Positions 8,090-17,213 are shown, numbered from the stretch's first letter. The stretch: DNA of 64,000 bases from Bacillus sp. B-jedd (GCF_000821085.1 NZ_CCXR01000001.1:3741001-3805000); one strand, 5' to 3'. Notes: generated from the sequence alone by a model not told the origin. Numbers and translations: made by a program.

Positions 8090-8933
8090 TTTCAGGTATT
8101 TCAAGCCAAATTCTGCACAGGAAGCGATTGGGATTTTTGAAAGCGTTAGAAAAGAAGGTGAAGTCCCCTATTACTTTTCAGGAGGGACCGAACTAATCAC
8201 CCTCGGCCGGATTGATCTTGATTATGCAGATGCGGTAATTGATTTAAAAGGACTCCCGGGTTATGAGGAGATTTTTGCCCATGATAAATATCTCGTCATT
8301 GGCGGCGGAACAACATTGACTACGATCAGTGATCATCCCTCTTTCCCTCTCTTGAGCAAAACCGTCAGCGAAATCGCCGACCGGACGTCACGCAATAAAA
8401 TTACCCTCGCCGGCAATATTTGCGCGAAGATTTTTTACCGTGAAGCCGTCCTGCCTTTACTGCTATCGGATTGCATCGTTGGCATCATTGGTCCTGAGGG
8501 GCTGTCTTATAAACCAATCGAAACAGTTTTCAACCGAAATATCCTCCTGGCTGACGGGCAATATGTGTTTACTATTTTGATAGAAAAGGAATATGCCTCC
8601 CTGCCATACTATACCCGCAAAAGACGGAAGCAATGGGATGTTGGCTACCCGCTTATAACCGTGGCCGCCCTGAAAAAGGATGAAAAAATCAGGCTGGCCG
8701 TCAGCGGACTTTGTCCCTTTCCTTTCCGTTCAGCGGAAATGGAGAGTTTGCTGAATGAACAGGCCGGCTCCGCGGAGGAAAAGGCTGAAAAAGCAATGAG
8801 TGCTCTCCCCTCACCGATTCTTGACGATGTCGAGGGCTCATCCCAGTTTCGTCTGTATGTATTGAAGAATATGATGGCGGATGCCATCCGTGAATTGGAG
8901 GGCAATGAAGTTGGCCACGAATCCCAGAGTTAA
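8076..8933 (+). CDS. pucC: FAD-binding subunit of the xanthine dehydrogenase-type hydroxylase (PucC-like)
   Basis: A 285-residue medium subunit. The N-terminal FAD-binding fold (FAD_binding_5 type) shows the GGTEL and IGGGTTLTTI loops and an AGNIC segment, and is followed by a CO-dehydrogenase-flavoprotein-type C-terminal domain. It passes electrons from the 2Fe-2S subunit to NAD+ or another acceptor. The gene overlaps the large-subunit gene by 14 bp and its 3' end overlaps the region where the 2Fe-2S subunit starts, so the three are translationally linked. The order here is large-FAD-FeS; as I recall B. subtilis has FAD-large-FeS. Confidence 0.87.
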   Translation: MLPFNFRYFKPNSAQEAIGIFESVRKEGEVPYYFSGGTELITLGRIDLDYADAVIDLKGLPGYEEIFAHDKYLVIGGGTTLTTISDHPSFPLLSKTVSEIADRTSRNKITLAGNICAKIFYREAVLPLLLSDCIVGIIGPEGLSYKPIETVFNRNILLADGQYVFTILIEKEYASLPYYTRKRRKQWDVGYPLITVAALKKDEKIRLAVSGLCPFPFRSAEMESLLNEQAGSAEEKAEKAMSALPSPILDDVEGSSQFRLYVLKNMMADAIRELEGNEVGHESQS

Positions 8934-9393
8934 CATCCAGCTTTCCATCAATGCAAAACCGGAATCCATCTCGGTCCGCCCCGCCGATACATTGCTATAT
9001 GTAATCCGCGGGCCGCTTGGCCTTACCGGCTCGAAGCCCGGGTGCCTGAACGGCGATTGCGGCGCCTGCACAGTGCATGTGAACGGAATTCCGCAAAAAT
9101 CATGCCTGATGCTGGCGGTTGAAGGAACAGGAAAAGAGATTACAACGATTGAAGGGTTAAAGGATACTCCGATCCAAAGGGCGTTCGTCGAAAAGTTCGC
9201 CTTCCAATGCGGCTACTGCACATCAGGTTTCCTGATGAACTGCCATGCCCTTGTAGAAACTGAGCGGGTCGCGGATGAAGAAGTACTGAAGGATTGGCTT
9301 GAATCCAATATTTGCAGGTGTACCGGCTATAAGGAAATCAAGGAAGCGGTTCTTTCGGCTTTGGAAGCGGTCCAGGGAGAAAAGGAATCCTAA
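8911..9393 (+). CDS. pucE: 2Fe-2S subunit of the xanthine dehydrogenase-type hydroxylase (PucE-like)
   Basis: About 160 residues. The N-terminal plant-type ferredoxin domain has the CLNGDCGACTVHV cluster with a further Cys downstream, and the C-terminal [2Fe-2S]-binding helical domain has CGYCTSGF and CRCTGY. It relays electrons from molybdenum to FAD. Start choice: GGAGGG at 8897-8902 is 8 nt from TTG 8911 but only 2 nt from ATG 8905, so the TTG is preferred; the two differ by two residues. It is the last gene of the operon and is followed directly by a 52-bp tandem array rather than a recognisable terminator. Confidence 0.88.
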   Translation: MATNPRVNIQLSINAKPESISVRPADTLLYVIRGPLGLTGSKPGCLNGDCGACTVHVNGIPQKSCLMLAVEGTGKEITTIEGLKDTPIQRAFVEKFAFQCGYCTSGFLMNCHALVETERVADEEVLKDWLESNICRCTGYKEIKEAVLSALEAVQGEKES

Positions 9394-9400
9394 GACGGGA

Positions 9401-9895
9401 TTTAGAACGCGAAGGCTTAGTTGCCTGGAGCTGTTCGCGTTCTATGTCGTCGTTTAGAACGCGAAAGCACGATTGCCTGTTGCTGTTCGCGTTCTATGTC
9501 GGCATTTAGAACGTGGAAGGCCTGTTGACTGTTGCTGTTCACGTTCTAAGTCGGCATTTAGAACGCGGAGACCCGATTGCCTGGAGCTGTTCGCGTTCTG
9601 AGTTGGCATTTAGAACGCAGAAGACCGATTTTCTGGAGCTGTTCACGTTCTAAGTCGGCATTTAGAACGCGGAAGACCGATTGTCTGGAGCTGTTCACGT
9701 TCTAAGTCGGCATTTAGAACGCGGAGACCCGATTGCCTGGAGCTGTTCGCGTTCTGAGTTGGCCTTTAGGACGCGGAGGACCGATTGCCTGGAGCCGTTC
9801 GCGTTCTATGTCTCCCTTTAGGACGCGAAGGCACGATTGCCTGTTGCTGTTCGCGTTCTAAATCGTCCTTTATAACGCGAAAGCCCGATTGCACT
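9401..9895. repeat. 52-bp tandem array, ten palindromic units
   Basis: Units begin at 9401, 9453, 9505, 9557, 9609, 9661, 9713, 9765, 9817 and 9869, exactly 52 bp apart with no indel. The last unit is partial. Each unit opens with TTTAGAACGCG and contains the inverse CGCGTTCTA about 30 bp later, so every unit is an inverted repeat able to form a hairpin. Units differ by substitutions. No reading frame runs through the array, since 52 is not a multiple of 3. It fills almost the whole 612-bp gap between the hydroxylase operon and tatA. Confidence 0.95.
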
Positions 9896-10005
9896 TACGC
9901 AGATAGAAATGCCACTGGCCCAATGCTCCCCTCTAGTCCTCATCCAAATTAAAGGGTATACTGGTTCTGTACTACATGATATGATTCCTAACAGGAGATG
10001 AGACA

Positions 10006-10203
10006 ATGCTATCAAATATCGGTGTACCTGGGATGATATTAATCCTTGTCGTGGCGCTAATCGTGTTCGGCCCTCAAAAAATGCCGGAAATCGGCCGCGC
10101 ATTGGGGAGGTCCATCCGTGAATTCAAACGGGCTTCCGAAGGGCTGACGGATGAGATAAAAAAAGAGATTGCTAAAGATGATAAAGAGCAAAATACCAAA
10201 TAA
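10006..10203 (+). CDS. tatA: Twin-arginine translocase TatA/TatE family subunit
   Basis: A 65-residue membrane protein with the TatA architecture: a short N-terminus, one transmembrane helix (about residues 6-20), the FGP hinge at 22-24 ([11 protein letters not shown]), an amphipathic helix and a charged tail. It forms the pore part of the Tat pathway for folded proteins. Start preceded by AGGAGATGAG. No tatC is in the window, so it must work with a TatC encoded elsewhere. The upstream hydroxylase is expected to be cytosolic, so the adjacency need not be functional. A terminator shared with the convergent HemAT gene follows. Confidence 0.92.
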   Translation: MLSNIGVPGMILILVVALIVFGPQKMPEIGRALGRSIREFKRASEGLTDEIKKEIAKDDKEQNTK

Positions 10204-10301
10204 TAGATTTTGACATAATCTTCTAATATTAAATCCAACTTTTTATTAGGGCGGCCAAAGAAAGGTGTTGAATGATCCATTCAATACCCATTTCAAAAAA
10301 T

Positions 10302-10338
10302 GAAGGACGAAGAGATAATCTCTTGGTCCTTTTTCTTT
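10302..10338. terminator. Bidirectional terminator between tatA and the HemAT gene
   Basis: The stem AAGGACGAAGAGAT / ATCTCTTGGTCCTT has T-rich sequence on the plus-strand side and A-rich sequence on the other. It lies between two convergent genes and can end both transcripts. Confidence 0.75.
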
Positions 10339-10380
10339 TTATAACGCTACAATGGTATAACATTCCCTCGAAAACCGTGA

Positions 10381-11697
10381 TTATATATCGGCTAAGATTT
10401 GTGTCAAAACGTCTGCCGTACTTGCCAAATGGCTGACGGCACGATTAATTTCCTCGAAATATGTAGCAAAGTACACTAACTCTTTTTCCATCTGTCCAGT
10501 CTGTTCTTTGGTCATTTGTATCTCGGATAAGATCCGCGTGAAAAATTCGGTAATTTCACTCATTTGCCGCATGCCATTATGCACTAATTTGCTTACTTCA
10601 ATATTCATGTTAGCGACAGTTGATATTTGAGCATGCGTTTCTGTAACTAGTATACTGACATCTGCCACATTTTTCTGAGTTTGAGCAGCAAGCTTCTTAA
10701 CCTCATTGGCAATTACAGAAAAACCGGCTCCGGATTTTCCTGCATGAGCAGCTTCGATGGTCGCATTCATCCCTAAGATATGAGTGGTATCAGCGATTTT
10801 TTTAACAATATTTGCAACTTCATCAATTTTATTCGATATATTCTTTAATTTATCCATTTCACAATTAATCGAATTAGTATGCTCCGAAATATTATTTATT
10901 TGTGAAAGGTGTTCTTGAATTTTATCTAGCCCGAGAAGGGATCGGGATTCCACTTCCTTTGCAGATTTTACACCTGCTACGGACATATCGACCATGTTAT
11001 CAGTTTTCTCCGCCAGTGAGTTGACGGAAGCGCTAGTTTGCTCTGTAACTGCTGAAAGTTCTTCTGCTGTTTGGGCAATCCTTTCATGAATCTTTTTCTT
11101 TCTTTGTTCCTCTTGCTTAATTCGTTCATTTTCTTGTTCATAGGCTTCCAATACAAGCTGCTGTTCAAGGTTAAGTAGTTTTGCAACCACATTAATCGCT
11201 ATAATTAGTTCATTCTTATTTACTATTTTCTGTTCTAAAATAGTGATTATTGTAGTAAAAAGGCTTTGAAAAGCGGCCATATACCATTTGGTCTTTAATC
11301 CTATACGTACATGGACATGGGCAATTCTGTTTCTTTGCAAAATAAAACCCTCATCAATTTTCCCATCAAAAAGTTCATAAATATGTTTTTTTAATGTTTC
11401 CCTCAATCTATCCACTGTACTATGATCTTTGATAATTTTTAATAAAGAGGCTTCCTTTTGAATTTCAGCATAGTAGTTGATTGCAATGGCCTCCAAATGT
11501 TCTTTTACAAATGGTTGAATAAGCTTTGCATGAGCTAAGTCCCTTTTATTTAGCTGAATCATAGCCAATTGATTGGATAAGTCAGAAAAATCTTCTGTTT
11601 TAAGAATCACGTTTATTTCTGCTTCCTCTACTGCATGAGTGGAGAATACCGCTGATTGAAGATGAGCCGGTAATGATTCGTTTGCTTTCATAACCAT
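10381..11697 (-). CDS. hemAT: HemAT-like globin-coupled methyl-accepting aerotaxis sensor
   Basis: A 438-residue soluble chemoreceptor with no membrane segment. Residues about 25-185 form a protoglobin-type globin-sensor domain; the proximal heme ligand is predicted to be His129 in the HVRIGL motif. A linker of charged helices leads to an MCP signalling domain (about 205-438) with the conserved hairpin-tip region around AAHAGKSGAGFSVIANEV. Length fits B. subtilis HemAT (432 residues). It should bind O2 and signal to CheA/CheW for aerotaxis. The first ATG follows AGAGAGGT. It is transcribed alone, convergent with tatA. A TATAAT hexamer lies at 11783-11788 upstream but with a weak -35. Confidence 0.9.
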   Translation of the reverse strand: MVMKANESLPAHLQSAVFSTHAVEEAEINVILKTEDFSDLSNQLAMIQLNKRDLAHAKLIQPFVKEHLEAIAINYYAEIQKEASLLKIIKDHSTVDRLRETLKKHIYELFDGKIDEGFILQRNRIAHVHVRIGLKTKWYMAAFQSLFTTIITILEQKIVNKNELIIAINVVAKLLNLEQQLVLEAYEQENERIKQEEQRKKKIHERIAQTAEELSAVTEQTSASVNSLAEKTDNMVDMSVAGVKSAKEVESRSLLGLDKIQEHLSQINNISEHTNSINCEMDKLKNISNKIDEVANIVKKIADTTHILGMNATIEAAHAGKSGAGFSVIANEVKKLAAQTQKNVADVSILVTETHAQISTVANMNIEVSKLVHNGMRQMSEITEFFTRILSEIQMTKEQTGQMEKELVYFATYFEEINRAVSHLASTADVLTQILADI

Positions 11698-11886
11698 AAC
11701 TGAATACCTCTCTTTGTCTCTATAAAAAGTTTAAGAACGAACTTACTGAAGCCAAAAGCTTTTTTCGTTTTCACTACTTGTGATTATAGAGAATTTTGTG
11801 AAGGCAAACAGTTTTAAAAAAGGGATTTACAAAATTATTAAAATTCGTTTGGTAATTTGTACATAATTTGGACAAATGTAATAGAT

Positions 11887-12396
11887 TTAATGAGCGGCAT
11901 TCCGAGTATTCCTTTCCGCTTTCTGAATCGCGTTAACTCCCATTACAACAGCGATAAATTCATAAATATCAAGCCCTTCGTCGAAACTCGTCAGCTGAAA
12001 AGCGGGTGATGAGAAGAAACCGCTTATTTTTTCAAACCGACCGGCTTCGTTCCGGTTTTCATCATACATAATATAAAGATTCGAAAATGCCTCTGACTCA
12101 ATTTCAAAAATGCGCCCGTCAGCCGTGCTGTACTCGTACTTCTTCGAGAAGAATGCCAACCGCGCCTTGAGCTCCCCGATTTCCTCCCCTCGTGAACCTG
12201 CAACAATCCACCTCCGGCTCAGGAACGGAAACCTGCCGTTTACAATCGTCTCTCCATCCATATTCAGCACATCCAATTCAGCTGAAAATATGCTCTTTAA
12301 ATTGATTTCCCCTACCTTCTCCTGTGCATCATTAAAAATATCCGTCCTGCCAGCGGAAAAAAAGTTATCAGACACAAATAACGTTTGTTTAACCAT
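11887..12396 (-). CDS. LURP-one-like (tubby-fold) protein of unknown function
   Basis: A 169-residue protein whose pattern of short beta strands and phrases such as NPRNGR-like VNGRFPFLSRRW, FEIESEAFSNLY and a C-terminal hydrophobic helix resemble the LURP-one-related / DUF567 family, a tubby-like beta barrel. The function of bacterial members is not established; phospholipid binding or scrambling has been suggested for the wider fold. The ATG at 12396 is used because AGGAGTGAG precedes it. An in-frame ATG 24 codons upstream lacks a ribosome site and gives a basic, unlikely extension. It is separated from modB by a terminator, so it is expressed alone. Confidence 0.55.
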   Translation of the reverse strand: MVKQTLFVSDNFFSAGRTDIFNDAQEKVGEINLKSIFSAELDVLNMDGETIVNGRFPFLSRRWIVAGSRGEEIGELKARLAFFSKKYEYSTADGRIFEIESEAFSNLYIMYDENRNEAGRFEKISGFFSSPAFQLTSFDEGLDIYEFIAVVMGVNAIQKAERNTRNAAH

Positions 12397-12511
12397 TGGG
12401 CTCACTCCTTTTGTTCTATTTCGAAAAAAAAGAGTGCGAAAGTTGCGAGGGTTTTGTTCATTTTTCAAAAAATTTAGCTAAATAGCGGGGTGGTTCAAAA
12501 ACATTTTTTGC

Positions 12512-12549
12512 AAAAAAAAAAGGAACCCTCTCACGAAAAGGGTAGTCCC
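12512..12549 (-). terminator. Terminator of modAB
   Basis: On the minus strand GGA-CT-ACCC / GGGT-TCC encloses an 11-nt loop and is followed by ten T residues. It lies just downstream of the modB stop. The T-run ends inside a TTTTGCAAAA palindrome at 12506-12515. Confidence 0.75.
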
Positions 12550-12571
12550 ATTTTGTAAATAGAAACATTGT

Positions 12572-13231
12572 TTATCTGGGCCGCATGAAATGGACAAACA
12601 CCAGCATGATGAATGAAATGGCGATGATGCTTCCGACCCAGAGCCAGGCCATTTCCATGTTTCCCGAATCGAGCGCTGCATATATGGCAGTTGGGAGGGT
12701 TTGGGTTTTGCCCGGAATATTCCCCGCGAACATGAGTGTCGCCCCGAATTCGCCCAGAGCTCTCGCAAAGCTCAGAATTGCACCTGTAATTATCGACTTA
12801 TAGGCGAGTGGAATCGTAATAAACAAGAATAAACTCACCGTATTGGCACCGTCCACCCTGGCAGCATTCTCGATATCCTCTTCAATTGCCTCAAATCCTG
12901 TTCTGGCCGTTTGATACATGAGCGGGAAGGCAACGACCGTAGAGGCGATAGCTGCCGCCCACCATGTAAACATGATCGGCTGATGAAAAAGCCATTCGAT
13001 AAACTGCCCCACCGGGCTATTCCGGCCAAATATCATAATCAGCAGGAATCCGACAACCGTCGGAGGCAAAACTAACGGCAAAAGGAAAATCGTATCGACA
13101 AGGACTTTTCCTTTAAACTTCCTCTTGGCCATTATCTGGCCAAAAAACACCCCTATAATCAGTACAATGATTGTAGAGAAAGAAGCAACCTCGAGTGATA
13201 GTTTTACTGGTGCCCAGAAACTGTTTCCCAT
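12572..13231 (-). CDS. modB: Molybdate ABC transporter permease ModB
   Basis: A 219-residue permease with five to six transmembrane helices. The EAA-loop signature lies at about residues 115-135 (FEAIEEDIENAARVDGAN) and contacts the ATPase. The phrases LPPTVVGFLL and ARALGEFGATLMFAGN are typical of ModB/CysW-type permeases. It follows modA by 7 bp. No ATPase gene (modC) is in the cluster, as in the B. subtilis yvgL-yvgM pair, so an ATPase must come from another locus. Molybdate uptake would feed the molybdenum hydroxylase encoded 4 kb away. Confidence 0.9.
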   Translation of the reverse strand: MGNSFWAPVKLSLEVASFSTIIVLIIGVFFGQIMAKRKFKGKVLVDTIFLLPLVLPPTVVGFLLIMIFGRNSPVGQFIEWLFHQPIMFTWWAAAIASTVVAFPLMYQTARTGFEAIEEDIENAARVDGANTVSLFLFITIPLAYKSIITGAILSFARALGEFGATLMFAGNIPGKTQTLPTAIYAALDSGNMEMAWLWVGSIIAISFIMLVFVHFMRPR

Positions 13232-13238
13232 AATAATT

Positions 13239-14042
13239 TTAATTCAGTCCTTTAAACCCATACTCTTCAAAAATCTTCATCGCATCGCTGTTTTGCAGAT
13301 ATTCAAAGATAAGCTTCGCTTCTTTTGGGTGTGGAGTGTTTTTAATAATACCGACGGGATAAATGATTGGTGCATGCGTCTCATCCCCCGCGGTGGCGGC
13401 TATTTCCACTTTTTCGGAAGCCTTGGCATCTGTCTTATAGACGATTCCAGCGTCCACATTTCCTGTCTCAACATAGGTAAGGACCTGGCGGACATCCTTC
13501 GCGAATACAATCTTGTCTTCAATACTATTCCAAACCTTCAAATTTTCCAATGTTTCTTTTCCGTATTTTCCGGCAGGTACGGATTCGGGAGTACCAAGGG
13601 CAATTTTGCCAGCTTTCAGCAGGTCTTCAAAGGCTTTAATCCCTTTTTCCGAGTCCTTCGGCACGACGAGGACAAGGTCATTGCCAAGCAGATTCCTCCC
13701 GCTTTCTTTTTCAATCAATCCATCCTTGACCAACGTCTGGAATTTATCTTCAGCGGCCGAGAAGAAGAGATCGACCGGTGCTCCCTGGGTGATTTGCTGC
13801 TGGAGTGCGCCAGAACCTCCAAAGTTAAAGTTCAAAGTAATTGTTGGGTGCTCTTTTTCGAATCCTGCTTTAATTTCTGCTAAAGCATCCTGTAAGCTGG
13901 CTGCGGCAGAAACTGTCAGTTCCACTTTTTCGATGGCCGGTTTCTGTTTATTCTGAGTCTGTCCATTGGCCGAGCATCCGGCTGCCGCAATCAACAGAAC
14001 TATGAGTGAAAAAAATAAAAGGTAAACTTTATTCATAACCAT
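13239..14042 (-). CDS. modA: Molybdate-binding lipoprotein ModA
   Basis: A 267-residue solute-binding lipoprotein. A signal peptide with lipobox AAAGC places the lipidated Cys at residue 23, so it is anchored on the outer face of the membrane. The mature part begins with the oxyanion-binding SAAASLQDALAEI segment typical of ModA, followed by the two-lobed SBP fold (FNFGGSGALQQQI, AGIVYKTDAKA). It delivers molybdate to ModB. Start preceded by GGGAGAGGG. The AT-rich upstream region carries a TATAAT (14071-14076 on the opposite strand) without a well-spaced -35. Confidence 0.92.
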   Translation of the reverse strand: MVMNKVYLLFFSLIVLLIAAAGCSANGQTQNKQKPAIEKVELTVSAAASLQDALAEIKAGFEKEHPTITLNFNFGGSGALQQQITQGAPVDLFFSAAEDKFQTLVKDGLIEKESGRNLLGNDLVLVVPKDSEKGIKAFEDLLKAGKIALGTPESVPAGKYGKETLENLKVWNSIEDKIVFAKDVRQVLTYVETGNVDAGIVYKTDAKASEKVEIAATAGDETHAPIIYPVGIIKNTPHPKEAKLIFEYLQNSDAMKIFEEYGFKGLN

Positions 14043-14211
14043 TTCCCTCTCCCTTGGTTTACCTCATTATATCGAATTAACGTTTTTATACATGTAAAGA
14101 ATATCACATTGTTTAGTATCTCATTAAAAGAGCCTCTTTTTCAAAATCGTAGTTTACCCAGCTCTGGAAAGATGGATATCCATTTAGTTTCGAATCCAAT
14201 TTTAACGGACA

Positions 14212-14246
14212 AAAAGGAACAACCCCGCACATCTATCAGCGGGGTT
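14212..14246 (-). terminator. Terminator of the mrp operon
   Basis: Minus-strand stem AACCCCGC / GCGGGGTT with a 10-nt loop, followed by a T-rich tract, 27 bp after the mrpG stop. Confidence 0.75.
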
Positions 14247-14272
14247 ACCTATTTTTGATTCTGTTGGCCTTC

Positions 14273-14638
14273 TTACAATTTATCTTTCTTCAAGACCTGT
14301 TCATTATATTCCTTCAAATCATCTCTGACGCTCCGGTCCCACAGTTTTATGCCTGAGTTGTAAGCGGCTCGGTTGATTAAATGGCCGGAAACGGGCGATG
14401 TCATAAAAATGAATACAAAGCCGAGGATCAGCCTTGAATTGAAATGGTCAAGGAAGGCATAAAAGTACAAAAAGGTTCCAAGCAGAATGGACATAACACC
14501 CAGTGTCGTAGCTTTGGATGCCGCATGGTTCCGTGTATAGACGTCAGGGAGCCTGATGACCCCGAATGTCGCGATCAAGCAAAGGAAAGCACCGGCCAGG
14601 ACGAAAAAACCAATGAGAAAATTAACGATTACGCTCAT
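14273..14638 (-). CDS. mrpG: Na+/H+ antiporter subunit MrpG
   Basis: A 121-residue membrane protein with three hydrophobic segments, matching MnhG/MrpG (FGVIRLPDVYTRNHAASKATT is the conserved cytoplasmic loop). It is an obligate small subunit of the seven-protein Mrp complex, which exchanges cytoplasmic Na+ for external protons and supports alkali and salt resistance. It is the last gene of the operon, overlapping mrpF by 17 bp and followed by a terminator. Confidence 0.93.
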   Translation of the reverse strand: MSVIVNFLIGFFVLAGAFLCLIATFGVIRLPDVYTRNHAASKATTLGVMSILLGTFLYFYAFLDHFNSRLILGFVFIFMTSPVSGHLINRAAYNSGIKLWDRSVRDDLKEYNEQVLKKDKL

Positions 14639-14906
14639 TTTCGATTATTTCTCCCCTTTCCAAATATTTTGCAAAGGCGACTGTCCCGATAAAAGCAAGG
14701 ATCCCGATCAGCAGGATGACTTCAAGAAAGGTGCTGCTTTTCCTAATCATCGAAAATAATGCGGTGATTGCAACAAGGTTGACGCCGATGGCATCGAGGG
14801 CGATGACACGGTCTGCTGTCGAAGGCCCTTTAATGACCCGGTAGATGAGCCCGAGCATCGCGAGTGAGCAGCATAAAAGCGCGATTCGAATGACAATATC
14901 CAGCAT
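14622..14906 (-). CDS. mrpF: Na+/H+ antiporter subunit MrpF
   Basis: A 94-residue protein with three transmembrane helices and the conserved PSTADRVIALDAIGVN segment of MrpF/MnhF. It is part of the Mrp antiporter membrane arm. The gene shares one base with the end of mrpE and overlaps mrpG by 17 bp, so the three are translationally coupled. Confidence 0.93.
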   Translation of the reverse strand: MLDIVIRIALLCCSLAMLGLIYRVIKGPSTADRVIALDAIGVNLVAITALFSMIRKSSTFLEVILLIGILAFIGTVAFAKYLERGEIIENERNR

Positions 14907-15382
14907 CAGCGGCTCACCTCCAAAATCGCCCGTTCGAACGTATTTTTAATATTACTTATTTCCGTTTCTATTTCGCCAATATCCATGGCGTGGACGAATA
15001 ATATCTTGTTGTCATCTGAAACGGAAATGACGAGCGTCCCCGGCGTCAGTGTAATCAAACTCGATAGAAGGGTGATTTGCCAGTCCTCCGTCAAATCGGT
15101 CTCTAGCGCAAAGATGCCTGGGCTCATGTCCAGTTTTGGCTTAAGCACAATTTTGACAATGGCAATATTTGATAAGATGAGCTCCCTGAAAAAGATCAGG
15201 GTCAGCTTTACAAAAGACCAAATCCTGAACAAATAGAATCGGCTTTTGAAAAAACGCCTCAGGACAAATATGATCAGCAGACCAAATAAGTATCCTTTAA
15301 TAAAACTGATCGGGTCGGCAGAAACCTTGATGAACATCCATAAAAACGCTAGGAAGATATTTAATAATATTTGAAAGGCCAA
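14906..15382 (-). CDS. mrpE: Na+/H+ antiporter subunit MrpE
   Basis: A 158-residue protein with two or three N-terminal transmembrane helices and a cytosolic C-terminal domain carrying the family phrase SLITLTPGTLVISVSDD. The TTG at 15382 (protein starting MAFQILLN) is chosen because AAGGAGTGA lies 9 nt before it; a TTG two codons earlier (15388) is too close to that site. It is needed for assembly and activity of the Mrp complex. The gene begins within a few bases of the mrpD stop. Confidence 0.92.
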   Translation of the reverse strand: MAFQILLNIFLAFLWMFIKVSADPISFIKGYLFGLLIIFVLRRFFKSRFYLFRIWSFVKLTLIFFRELILSNIAIVKIVLKPKLDMSPGIFALETDLTEDWQITLLSSLITLTPGTLVISVSDDNKILFVHAMDIGEIETEISNIKNTFERAILEVSR

Positions 15383-15388
15383 GCTCAA

Positions 15389-16879
15389 TCACTCCTTTAA
15401 GACAGCGTTAATGTAAATGTCAGGATTCATTAACGTGTCGGCTGCCTGTGAAATATACGGCAAAACAGTTTCCGTCCCTATCCCGTACAGGGCGGATAGC
15501 GCCACTAATGCCGCTGGGAAGATGAGAAGCCATTTTACAGGAGCTTTTTCTTCACCCTCAAATGTACGGGGCTGCCCCCAAAATCCATTGATGAATATTT
15601 TCATGACCGAAAAAAGGACGAGCAGGCTCGACATTAGGACAAGCCCCGCGCCTAAATAGCTTTTCCCTTCAACGCCCCCTTGGACGATGAGGAGTTTCCC
15701 GATAAAGCCGCTTAACGGCGGAATGCCGGCCAGTGCCAGCGCGGCAATGAAGAAGGTCCAGCCAAGACCGGGGTACTTGGCGATCAAGCCGCTGATTTTC
15801 TTCAGATTGCTCGTTCCAGTAATCGCAATCATGATGCCAACGAGCAAAAAGAGCGCCGCTTTGATGATCATGTCATGAATGAGATACGAAACAGCCCCCA
15901 TTAAAGCAGATTCGTTCATCAGCGATACCCCGTACAAAATCACTCCGACGGCAACGATAATGTTGTAAATAATAATCTTCTTCAAATCCCAATAAGCAAT
16001 CGCCCCGATGACTCCCGCCACGACTGAAAAAAGGGCCAGGCCGGCCAGCAGCTGCGACAGGAAGCCGCTGTCCTGATAAAAGAACAGGGTGAACGTCCTC
16101 GTAATCGCATACACGCCTACTTTTGTCAGCAGCGCCCCGAAAAGAGCGAGAACCGGTGCAGGCGGAGCGTAATAGGAGCCAGGCATCCAGAAGTAAAGCG
16201 GAAAGATCGCCCCTTTCAGCCCAAAGACGATGAAAAACAATACTCCGATCACTGTCAAAATACCGGGCATTCCGCCAGAACTGATTTCACTGATCCTTGA
16301 GGAAATATGGGCCATATTGAGCGTCCCAACGACCGAGTATAAATAAGCGACCGCTATAACAAACAAAGCTGATGAAATAATATTCACGAGCAGATATTTG
16401 ATTGATTCGCGCAGCTGGATTTTCGTCCCTCCAAGCGAAAGCAGGACATAAGATGACATGAGCATGACCTCGAAAAAGACGAACATGTTAAAGATGTCAC
16501 CGGTTGTGAACGCCCCATTCACCCCTACTAGCAAAAAGTTGAAAACCGGATAATAGTAATACTTCTCCCTTTCCTCCCCGATTGATTTAAACGAATAAAC
16601 GAGGCAGAGGAAGGCGATGATGCTTGTGGTGAGCACGAGCATTGCCGCCAGCATATCAGAAACAAGCGTAATTCCGAAGGGGGCTTCCCAGCTGCTTATA
16701 TTCAGCGATTGCACTCCGTCATTGCGGACTTTTTGCACGATGATGAAGGAAACCGCCATCATGGCAATCGAAGAAAGGGCGGCGACGATACGCTGCGCGG
16801 GTATACTTTTGCTAAGAAAAATTAAGATGACCCCCGTAAGCAAGGGGATAACAATTGGTAAAATGATTAAGTTAGTCAT
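15389..16879 (-). CDS. mrpD: Na+/H+ antiporter subunit MrpD
   Basis: A 496-residue, 14-helix protein homologous to the proton-pumping NuoM/NuoN subunits of respiratory complex I. The conserved segment around [20 protein letters not shown] and a Lys/His-rich mid-membrane region (the segment before [20 protein letters not shown]) mark the proton channel. It is the main ion-translocating subunit together with MrpA. The start overlaps the last 8 bp of mrpC. Confidence 0.94.
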   Translation of the reverse strand: MTNLIILPIVIPLLTGVILIFLSKSIPAQRIVAALSSIAMMAVSFIIVQKVRNDGVQSLNISSWEAPFGITLVSDMLAAMLVLTTSIIAFLCLVYSFKSIGEEREKYYYYPVFNFLLVGVNGAFTTGDIFNMFVFFEVMLMSSYVLLSLGGTKIQLRESIKYLLVNIISSALFVIAVAYLYSVVGTLNMAHISSRISEISSGGMPGILTVIGVLFFIVFGLKGAIFPLYFWMPGSYYAPPAPVLALFGALLTKVGVYAITRTFTLFFYQDSGFLSQLLAGLALFSVVAGVIGAIAYWDLKKIIIYNIIVAVGVILYGVSLMNESALMGAVSYLIHDMIIKAALFLLVGIMIAITGTSNLKKISGLIAKYPGLGWTFFIAALALAGIPPLSGFIGKLLIVQGGVEGKSYLGAGLVLMSSLLVLFSVMKIFINGFWGQPRTFEGEEKAPVKWLLIFPAALVALSALYGIGTETVLPYISQAADTLMNPDIYINAVLKE

Positions 16880-17213
16880 TATGGTTAGAGCCTCTCATTT
16901 CTTCCACATTATCCGTCCCCAATTCCTGATATGACCGATAGGCCAAAACGAGGAAAAAGGCCGTCACCCCAAAGCTGATGACAATTGCCGTCAAAATCAG
17001 CGCCTGGGGCAGAGGATCTGTATACTGTTCCACATTGTCACGCAAAATCGGAGCGGCTCCCCTTTTCAGCCCTCCCATCGTCAGGATGAGCAAATGCGCG
17101 CCATGGCTCAGCAGCCCCGTTCCGACGATGATGCGCAACAGGCTTCTGGAGAGCATTAAATATGTAGCAGTCATAAATAAAATGCCAATGACAACCGCCA
17201 TTAAAATTTCCAT
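16872..17213 (-). CDS. mrpC: Na+/H+ antiporter subunit MrpC
   Basis: A 113-residue, three-helix subunit homologous to NuoK of complex I ([18 protein letters not shown] and [20 protein letters not shown] are family hallmarks). It overlaps mrpB by one base and mrpD by eight, in the standard A-to-G operon order. Confidence 0.94.
   Translation of the reverse strand: MEILMAVVIGILFMTATYLMLSRSLLRIIVGTGLLSHGAHLLILTMGGLKRGAAPILRDNVEQYTDPLPQALILTAIVISFGVTAFFLVLAYRSYQELGTDNVEEMRGSNHND

Noticed and set aside
9401..9895. CRISPR array
   Set aside because: Units are contiguous 52-bp tandem repeats that diverge along their whole length; there is no division into constant repeats and unique spacers, and no cas genes are present. 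The same holds for the other arrays.
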